Source: Euperipatoides rowelli
Taxonomy: Eukaryota > Onychophora > Udeonychophora > Euonychophora > Peripatopsidae
DNA length: 13,960 bases
Reading direction: 5' to 3' (one strand)
Assembly (NCBI GenBank): GCA_003024985.2
Contig: PXIH01S0000530.1
The translations under genes were made by a program, and so were the position numbers. Each line of letters starts with the position of its first letter. Within the stretch, counting starts at the first letter, position 1. The notes beneath the pieces are model-generated. The model saw nothing but the letters and a program-made list of their open reading frames with translations. It was not told where the DNA came from and ran no database searches. Below are positions 8,050 to 13,960 of this stretch, piece by piece.

Positions 8050-8573
8050 TAGGTCACAGGGACGACTCCAGCCTAAAAATCTAGGGTGGGTGGTGGCAGT
8101 AAGGGGTGAGCCCAAATTTATAGAGCAACAGTATTATGTTTGTAAATATTTTGATAAGCTTTTTTGTTGTTGTGGGGACATTTGATGACCATTTTCTTCT
8201 GTTATTTACGACAGTAAAATCCATAATTAATTATATTAGGTAGGCTATAAAAATATATTAATTTATTATTTTTTAATTACTGCAATATTACTTCAAAACA
8301 AAATTTGTAGACAGTAGAGAAAAAAAACTGAAACAGTGTTGAACAGACTTTAAAAGTCCCCCTTCCCCCCTACCTTGGCCATTAGATTAAAAAGATGTGC
8401 TCCCCTCCCCCCCCCCTAGTAAAATGTGGATTTTTTTTGCTGGTGAGGTGTTGTGTATGGGAAGGGTCCTGTACAGTCCCGCATGAATGATATCAGCTGG
8501 GGATTTGTGACATACAATGTAAGCCCCTCCCCTCCAATGGGGCCCAGGGACAGAGCCCCTGGAAGCTGCTAGT
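8050..8573. mobile_element. Old G/C-patched repeat ending in hairpin plus CTAG
   Basis: This stretch alternates AT-rich DNA with C-rich blocks (8359-8369 and 8402-8416, the latter with a C10 run) and a GC-rich tail. The tail has hairpin CCAGGG (8544-8549) / CCCTGG (8557-8562) with an alternative stem GGGGC/GCCCC, then six bases and CTAG (8569-8572) followed by T. Hairpin plus CTAG-T at ten bases resembles a Helitron 3' end, but the GC-rich body and missing 5' end make this weaker than the case at 1669. The same GCTAGTTTTTA word occurs at 6488. The left limit is a guess, based on CACAGGGACGACTCCAGC at about 8055. Confidence 0.3.
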
Positions 8574-8598
8574 TTTTAAGGTTTTAAAATCCTTAAAA
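8574..8598. repeat. 25-bp near-perfect palindrome
   Basis: TTTTAAGG (8574-8581) and CCTTAAAA (8591-8598) are perfect inverted copies, and the nine bases between (TTTTAAAAT) continue the symmetry except for one mismatch pair. It lies immediately after the CTAG end described above. Confidence 0.65.
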
Positions 8599-9231
8599 TG
8601 AGCTCTGATGATACTTCAAAATGCTGAAATTTGAAATAACTGAAATTACACACAAAATGTTGTATTCAATAATGAAATTATTAATTTTCTTCATTTTATT
8701 TCAGCTCTCTCAATACCATGTAAACCTAATAGTTTTATTGCCATTCTTTCAAAGTCCAGGATATTTTAATTTTGTAATTTTGAATATTTTACTGCTTGCA
8801 CACAAAAGTAATTGATTAGATCAGGTTGATTACAATACTAACTGTAAAAGTCTGACATGTTTTATCTCGACAAATGTATAAATTTATAATTTTGAAAATA
8901 ATTTTACTGTAAAATTTTGATAATAAATAAAAAATTTAAAGTCTGTTTTTATAATCGTTAATTATAACTTACTGTATAAAAATAAAATCATTTTTAAACA
9001 CTGATATACTTAATCTATAGTGTACCACAGGTTAATACTATATCAATAGCATTAACCCTCACTTTATTCTTATTTGAATATCAATTATTTTTATTTATAG
9101 AATCATTTTAAGAAATATAGTTATTTATTTTTGCAATGTGAATGGAAAAATCAAAGATAGATTGCCTTTGAATTATGAATTGTTACTAGATCTTAGGCTA
9201 ACACTAAAAAAAAAAAAAAATTATTTGGAGA
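8599..9231. other. AT-rich non-coding background
   Basis: No supported gene; a 64-codon plus-strand frame at 8621-8815 has only AT-driven hydrophobic composition. TACTGTA words occur at 8905 and 8970 and TAGGCTA at 9194. A 14-base A-run precedes the G-tract at 9232. Confidence 0.55.
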
Positions 9232-9245
9232 GGGGGGGGGGGGGG
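9232..9245 (+). repeat. G14 homopolymer
   Basis: Fourteen G following GGAGA and followed by AGCTGAGGG. It lies just after a 14-base A-run, and both are likely parts of one repeat remnant whose GC-rich tail runs to about 9290. It has quadruplex potential and uncertain exact length. Confidence 0.75.
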
Positions 9246-9564
9246 AGCTGAGGGCACTGTCAGCAATCGCCGACCAGCCAACTTTAACTTTCCACCTTAC
9301 GTTTCCAACACTGAAATGAAATTTGCTTGTCTTTTTATTTTTAAGAACATAAACCAACCCAAATGAATTTCCTTTTAATAATTATCAGAATGTCATTTCT
9401 ATTTTGGCCACAAAATTAATTAATTTGTTATGTTAAAAGTTATAATTTATCAGTTTTTAGCCAAGACACAGCACAAAAGTTTTTTTTTTTCACATTTCTT
9501 TTCATTGGACTCGTCCTCAATAAAAGGTCATATAATGGCCCTGGCCCGTAGGGATACATAATTT

Positions 9565-9960
9565 TAGCATTTATATTTTCAAAATTTAGCATAAACAATC
9601 TAAATATAGCATTTTATCACATTTATTAAATAATTATATAGCATTTTGTCCAATTTGTAAATATTAGTGCTAAGAATATGATTATTAAACACAATTTAGG
9701 TATAAATGGCACAGTTTTTACATGGTGTCTTGAAAATTCTGTTTTCAAGAATGTTTGCAACAATTTTGAAAACATTTTCAATTTTGTTCCACCATTTTTC
9801 TTTCATAATGTTTGAATCTTTGCTGCATTAATTTATTTATGTTAGTTTGAAAGTCTCAAATACCATGATCTTTCAAGTTTAAAGAATTAATTTTAGAAAA
9901 ATAACACATTTAAAATTTAACATTTTATAGAAATTAGATGACATTTAGCGTTTTATAGCA
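9565..9960 (+). repeat. Cluster of TAGCATTTT-like words
   Basis: TAGCATTTA (9565), TAGCATAA (9587), TAGCATTTTAT (9607), TAGCATTTTGT (9639), AACATTTTATAG (9919) and TAGCGTTTTATAGCA (9946) recur with irregular spacing. This looks like a decayed repeat with internal sub-repeats. The GC-richer words just before it (GGCCCTGGCCCGTAGGGATAC at about 9538) may be one end of the same element. Confidence 0.35.
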
Positions 9961-10182
9961 AATACTAAATTTACGTTTCTCTATATCGGTATTTCTTTAT
10001 TAACAGCAGAAGATAATAAATATTAAATGATTTTTTTTTAAAAAAATTAAATATTAGTAATTATATTAGTATAAAACCAATACATTTAGCTTATTATTTT
10101 TTTAATTAGTTTTTATTTTCTCATTTATTTAAGAAGAGGGGGCAAGAAGGAGGGGCTAAGGACATTTTGAGTGGGGCTTCAG

Positions 10183-10197
10183 CCCCCCCCCCCCCCC
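10183..10197 (+). repeat. C15 homopolymer in a GC-rich repeat remnant
   Basis: Fifteen C preceded by GGGGCTTCAG and followed by TCCTCCCCTGGTGTCATCCC. The left context (about 10135-10180) is purine-rich with several G-runs, so GGGGCT/AGCCCC can pair across a 2-base turn. The patch resembles the C/G-tract contexts at 6677, 8402 and 9232 in style but is not clearly the same sequence. A minus-strand frame through it reads a poly-Gly run, a sign of a homopolymer and not of a protein. Confidence 0.7.
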
Positions 10198-10726
10198 TCC
10201 TCCCCTGGTGTCATCCCTGATAGGTCGTCTAGTGATGATCCTCTCATTAGCTAAGATTTTTCTTAATTGAAATATGACCAGAATCATACAATTCTTTAAT
10301 CTTCTCATTTTTCTTAGGCAATGTGCGATGTCAATAGAAAAATTGTCAATCATCTGAATGCTGATAAGGTTTATTAATTACCAAGTAAATAACAGAAGCC
10401 CTGAACATGTCAGTAGGCTAATTCTTAATTTTTACTAGTTATTTAAAAAAAAAAGATATTCTTTCATCTTAAAAGTAGCAATGTGATTTGAACTGCTTGG
10501 GTGTATTGTCTCAGAAAGTTCCTTAGGTTATTCAGCAATAAAGCAAGCGGTATTAAGGATCTTTAGGTACAACACCATGAGCGGAATGGGAGTTAGAATT
10601 CTTGGCAATAGTCAGCATGTTATAAATCTGGTAATTTAAATACATTTCAGCAATTTACTCTAATTAGATAGTATGGTTTAATAGAAATGGCTGTTTGATA
10701 TAAAACCTGTATTTTATGATCGGCTC
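10198..10726. other. AT-rich non-coding stretch, nothing recognised
   Basis: No gene, RNA gene or clear repeat end is seen, apart from TAGGCTA at 10414. Confidence 0.5.
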
Positions 10727-10738
10727 ATTGGATTGGCT
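10727..10738 (-). promoter_or_regulatory. Double inverted CCAAT box (ATTGGATTGGCT)
   Basis: Two adjacent CCAAT cores on the minus strand; the second (AGCCAATCC) fits the NF-Y consensus well. No TATA box or first exon can be tied to it. Confidence 0.2.
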
Positions 10739-10964
10739 AGTTGTTTGGCAAGATGAGACGAAAAGAACATTCTACGTGTAAACAATTCAGACTCGTAGAG
10801 TTTGAAGTATTCATTTAATTTCGCTAAATTGTGAGCTAGATTTGTAAAAAAAAATAATGGTCTGTTGTTTCTGAATAACTAACTAATGATAAGAAGTGGA
10901 ATAAACCTGTGTTCAAGACTGTTTGATAATTTGTACATAACTTCTATAAGCTTAGGCTTCTTAG

Positions 10965-11084
10965 CCATTTAGCAATCAATGCATCTCTGGAATTAAAAGC
11001 GCTCAAGAGATTGCTGAATAGACGATCATGATAGGGACGTTTTAAACGTTACAATCATGATCAATAGCGCACAAATTAAAATAT
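10965..11084. repeat. Nested palindrome, possible MITE
   Basis: The core is GATCATGAT (11024-11032) and ATCATGATC (11054-11062), perfect inverted arms around a second perfect inverted repeat ACGTTT-T-AAACGT (11037-11049). Farther out, AGCGCT (about 11000) opposes AGCGC (about 11067) with flanking AATT on both sides, and AGCAATC opposes GATTGCT on the left. It reads as a long imperfect palindrome whose left arm has gained short insertions. It could be a decayed MITE or a dimeric binding site. Confidence 0.5.
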
Positions 11085-11553
11085 GTGCTTTTCTATGATT
11101 TTGTTTTTTTAAACTTAATAAACATTGTTTAAAAATAAATAAAAGAAAGAAATACAAAATTAAAATTATTAAAAATCAGACAAGCTATAAATGTGTCATT
11201 AATCTTATTGACTTTTATTTCATTTTGAAATTTTTTAAAAAAAAAGATACTATTTTAAAATTTATTTTAGCAAAATATGTTTAAAGTGGTTTAACAATGC
11301 CTATGTCAACTTCATTGATTTATGTGTATTTTTGTATAAAATTGCTTGTTTAATTAATCAATTTGTATATTCGGTCCATAAATACATCAAAATTATACTT
11401 TTATGCCAATATGTATCAATATGTCAACCCCACTAGTGATGGCGCGTCTATAATTTTGCCAGAAAAATCTCGCTTGGATTCCAGTAATAGTTGTTGTCAG
11501 ACCAGAATAGTGTCTGGCTATCAAACTTCACAGCAATTGTCCTAAAAAATTAG
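11085..11553. other. AT-rich stretch, small GC-richer patch at its end
   Basis: Nothing is recognised up to about 11420. From 11430 a GC-richer patch carries a 60-codon frame (11363-11545) with no identifiable motif; I treat it as chance. A CACTAGTGATGGCGCG word in the patch is only loosely CTCF-like. Confidence 0.45.
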
Positions 11554-11796
11554 CCAATCAATTGCCGGCTAACAAATCATTTCCCAAGTGATCATTCCAT
11601 TCACACTAACACTCAGTAAAAAGATCAATAGATTGTAGAACGTAGTAAGTATATTAAATTATTTGTTTAGTCTTAGCAATCAATTGGCTTAGACTGTTTA
11701 GTTTATTTTTTTTTAAGTACACTTTCCAAAATTATATATTTAGGAATATTACTGTGAAGTTTGATAGCATTACGCTATTTCACAGACTAGACCAAT
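11554..11796. promoter_or_regulatory. Scattered CCAAT boxes
   Basis: CCAAT cores lie at 11554-11558 (AGCCAATCA, a very good NF-Y match), 11683-11687 (minus strand) and 11792-11796 (ACCAATCAG, good). Three in 240 bp, plus the pair at 10727, is suggestive, but AT-rich DNA gives such words often and no transcript start is evident. Confidence 0.2.
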
Positions 11797-12293
11797 CAGA
11801 ATGTAGATTAGTGGTTCGAACTTCGAAGCTTTTTTTTTTTAATTTTTATTTGCAGTCGGTAGTTTTTATAAAGGCAAATCGAAACAAACACAAGCCAGCT
11901 GAAAATAAACCTTTAACAGTTTTTATTTGCATTAAAAAATATAGGCTAATGTCTAAGAATATTTAAGAAGTACTGTATTAATAAAAACTTTGGAAATGAA
12001 GTCAAGTTAACGCACAAAAGCCTTACGGAATTTTGGTAATACACACTTTTTTTTTTTTATTATTATATATACCGTAATAGTAAATCATTTAAATAATGTA
12101 TTGGTTCATATCCATTGGGCCAGAACTATTAACTAATTAATTGTCATTATTTTTCTCATTGTATATATTTGATGATGATAAACTTATAACTTATTTTGTT
12201 GACTAGTTTTCTAAACAATAACGTAATGAAGTCATGACTAGCTTCTGGATCCCAGATATGCATTTTCCTCCAGCCGAGATTATATTCTTTGGC

Positions 12294-12311
12294 TACGTCA
12301 AATTGACGTCA
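12294..12311 (+). promoter_or_regulatory. CRE half-site plus perfect CRE (TGACGTCA)
   Basis: TGACGTCA (12304-12311) is the full consensus for CREB/ATF bZIP proteins. A half-site TACGTCA (12294-12300) sits three bases upstream, and together they make a 7-bp inverted repeat ACGTCAA-a-TTGACGT (12295-12309). Two CpGs preserved in AT-rich DNA make this more notable than the CCAAT words. Confidence 0.35.
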
Positions 12312-12329
12312 GCAGTAGGGTTTTCTTTT

Positions 12330-12337
12330 TGTAAACA
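12330..12337 (+). promoter_or_regulatory. Forkhead-type site TGTAAACA
   Basis: TGTAAACA is the classic FOX core (TRTTTAC on the other strand). It lies 18 bases after the CRE, so the pair could form one small enhancer. By itself the word is common in AT-rich DNA. Confidence 0.2.
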
Positions 12338-12998
12338 GTGTAAAAACTTACTAATTTTTATATGTTTCAGTTTAAATTTTCATATAGATTAATTAAACAA
12401 ATATTTTTAGGGTAAAACTAAACATAAATCAATTAAAAAAAAATCATTGATAAACCACTTTAAAATGAATCCAAATTGGCCACCATTGGTCTTTTTATCG
12501 TTTCTGACTTAAACATTTCATTATTAAAATTGAAAGAGTTTTATCCTCTCGTAATTTCCCTCATATAGTGTAGATGTGAAAGGTCTCTTTTTAGAAATGT
12601 GCAAACATTGAACTTATTGCCAATTTGCTTTTTAATTATGGACACTGCCGGCTATCTGTCTTAATTGAAAATTAGAAACGAAATTTCTTTGTATAAACAA
12701 TTGGTGGACTCTACAGTAATTACAAATGACATTTGGACCATTCAAAAACTTTTTAAATTTTCCATTTGAATTTTGAATGCTTGATAGAATTTTTCACCTA
12801 TATGTTAAAAGCAACCTTAGACATTAAAAACAATTTTTAAAAATAAAAAAACGAAGAAAAAAAAACTTTTGAAAAACAAGAGATCAGAGATGAATATTTT
12901 AGTGAGTGGATTAAATTCTGGATTAAATTTTATTTGTGTTCAAGATGTTTGATATCAAAGCTTAGAGAGTAATGATCGAAAGGGAATGACTACATGTG
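12338..12998. other. AT-rich non-coding background
   Basis: No gene or clear element is seen. One TACAGTA word occurs at 12712, and A/T homopolymers occur at several places. Confidence 0.55.
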
Positions 12999-13393
12999 TC
13001 TCCTGCCACAGTAATATTTGTTGCATAAGCACAATTTACAACCAAACATTGACCATAAGAAGTGGACTTAATGGTCGCCTAATGTCTGCACAGCAAAATT
13101 CTACATCATATGTTTTATGTGCTATAATAATTCATTTCCAAGATAAAAACAAGGAATTTGAAAAGGTCTTTCTTATCATTTGTAACCTATTGATATATTT
13201 TAGACCTGTACTAACTTATTTTCATACTAAAAAAAATAGACTATTTTGGTAAAAAAAAAAACCTTTGAATGCTTGGAGGAGGAGCCTGAAATCCACTTGA
13301 TTTTGTTATTAATATTTGCACAGGGGTAAATCATGTTATTAATATTTGGACATAACTTTTTTTTTTCATGATATAGTGTACAGTGGCAGGAGA
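12999..13393. repeat. Distant inverted repeat (TCTCCTGCCAC) bounding about 400 bp
   Basis: TCTCCTGCCACAGTA (12999-13013) and the reverse complement of 13379-13393 (TCTCCTGCCACTGTA) agree at 14 of 15 positions. The enclosed DNA is AT-rich and includes an 88-codon frame (12986-13252) whose only notable trait is several early cysteines. The arms could be terminal inverted repeats of a non-autonomous DNA transposon of about 395 bp; no target duplication is evident. Confidence 0.4.
13305..13352 (+). repeat. 18-bp direct repeat at 30-bp period
   Basis: GTTATTAATATTTGCACA (13305-13322) and GTTATTAATATTTGGACA (13335-13352) differ at one base. Confidence 0.7.
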
Positions 13394-13418
13394 AAAAAAA
13401 AGAACCTTTTTTCTAGAT

Positions 13419-13430
13419 TCACTGCAGTGA
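13419..13430. repeat. Perfect 12-bp palindrome TCACTGCAGTGA
   Basis: Self-complementary over twelve bases, just outside the right arm of the inverted repeat ending at 13393. It could be a dimer-binding site; nothing else supports a role. Confidence 0.55.
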
Positions 13431-13545
13431 CAGCAGACGTGACCAAAAAAATTTCAAAACTAAGCAAAAATTTGGCCCTCCCATACAGCTCCCTCTAGCA
13501 GTGCCAATGCATTCTAATATTATACATGGACACTTCTAATTAATC

Positions 13546-13760
13546 TTAAAGGTCGGTTTACACACAGGGATTAAAGTTTAGAAACTATGAATCATTTGTA
13601 TAGAGATTAATTTCAGAACTGTTTACACGTAAAGCAAAATTAGGTGATTTTAATCTCTAGATCAAGCCTCTGAAACTGCTAGAGACTGACCATCTCGAGA
13701 CTTCTCTCTGAACTGTTTGCACATGCTTTAGAAAGTGTCCGTATTTGTATAATGTCGACT
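13546..13760. mobile_element. Probable DNA transposon remnant with internal repeats
   Basis: This GC-richer block starts AAAGGTCGGTTTACACACAGGG, a style typical of DNA-transposon ends. Inside, GAACTGTTTACACGT (13616-13630) is repeated as GAACTGTTTGCACAT (13710-13724), and the start carries the related GGTTTACACA (13555). A perfect 10-bp inverted repeat TAGAGATTAA (13601-13610) / TTAATCTCTA (13650-13659) and a further CTAGAGA (13679-13685) add structure. The right end is not resolved. Confidence 0.35.
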
Positions 13761-13960
13761 CTCAGTAGGTGTTATTTGGCAGCTGCTGTCATCTGTATTA
13801 TTTTAAAATGAAATAAAAAAAAATATGGATTAAGTTTTGGATCAGAAAAAGAAATGTCCAAGGTTTAGGCTACATGATAAATTGCTACAAATTTTATTAT
13901 GTAGGCTACAGTATGTCAATTGCCGATATCAATTTTTTTTTTTTTTTTTTAAAAATAGCT

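Noticed and set aside
10156-10353. 65-codon minus-strand frame with a poly-Gly run
   Set aside because: The Gly run is the C15 homopolymer read in reverse; the rest has no recognisable feature.
11363-11545. 60-codon plus-strand frame over a GC-richer patch
   Set aside because: No family recognised, no splice or start context that favours it; likely chance.
11811-11842. tRNA-like B box (GGTTCGAACTTC) followed by a T-run, suggesting a SINE promoter
   Set aside because: The bases around TTCGAAC do not pair to make a T-arm, no A box is at the right distance, and the B box lacks its conserved end.
12986-13252. 88-codon plus-strand frame with early cysteines (the longest in the window)
   Set aside because: The cysteines form no known motif, the second half is AT-driven hydrophobic sequence, and the frame overlaps the left arm of an inverted repeat. 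This length is expected by chance in 14 kb.
13488-13506. CTCF-like CCCTCTAGCAGTGCC on the minus strand
   Set aside because: Matches only about 9 of 12 core positions and similar words are common in invertebrate repeats.
1-13960. CRISPR array, bacterial operon or phage-like module
   Set aside because: No regularly spaced repeats, ribosome binding sites or dense coding frames; everything points to eukaryotic non-coding DNA.

Overview
The window reads as AT-rich, non-coding animal DNA: intergenic or deep intronic sequence of a eukaryote. It has no operons, Shine-Dalgarno sites, dense coding frames, rRNA or tRNA. Poly-A/T runs are everywhere, a few C/G homopolymers stand out, and short decayed transposon-like segments are scattered through an AT-rich background. 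The words TAGGCTA, TAGGCCTA and TACAGTA/TACTGTA recur far more than chance would give. From general memory such words are common in echinoderm and other marine animal DNA, so a marine invertebrate deuterostome is my guess, held weakly.

Layout. 1-1087 is AT-rich background. 1088-1300 (minus) holds the only short frame with a plausible signal peptide. 1669-2063 is a probable non-autonomous Helitron on the minus strand, with a textbook 3' end (hairpin then CTAG, next to a host T). 2111-2220 is an imperfect long inverted repeat built around ATTCGG/CCGAAT. 3311-3927 is a CpG-richer patch with several clean hairpins and a transposon-like start at a TTAA. 4322-4660 is an open, coding-like but UAG-interrupted frame, followed by two small tandem duplications (4652-4684 and 4727-4787). 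4788-6314 is background.

6315-6345 is a triple alternating TACAGTA/TACTGTA array. 6512-6702 is a C-rich repeat patch. 7644-8042 is a nested repeat: a MITE-like inverted repeat (7735-7942) with a duplicated left end, a degenerate telomere-like G-rich run inside it, and two exact 14-15 bp direct repeats around it. 8050-8598 is a G/C-rich old element ending in a hairpin, CTAG and a palindrome. 9232-9245 and 10183-10197 are homopolymer tracts inside repeat remnants, and 9565-9960 is a cluster of TAGCATTTT words. 10965-11084 is a nested palindrome. 10727-12337 holds scattered CCAAT boxes, a perfect CRE and a FOX-type site, the best candidate for regulatory DNA. 12999-13430 and 13546-13760 are further repeat structures.

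No gene can be called with confidence. The short frames elsewhere are what chance gives in AT-rich DNA. I see no new multi-gene system; what is worth a second look is repeat architecture and word bias, not proteins.
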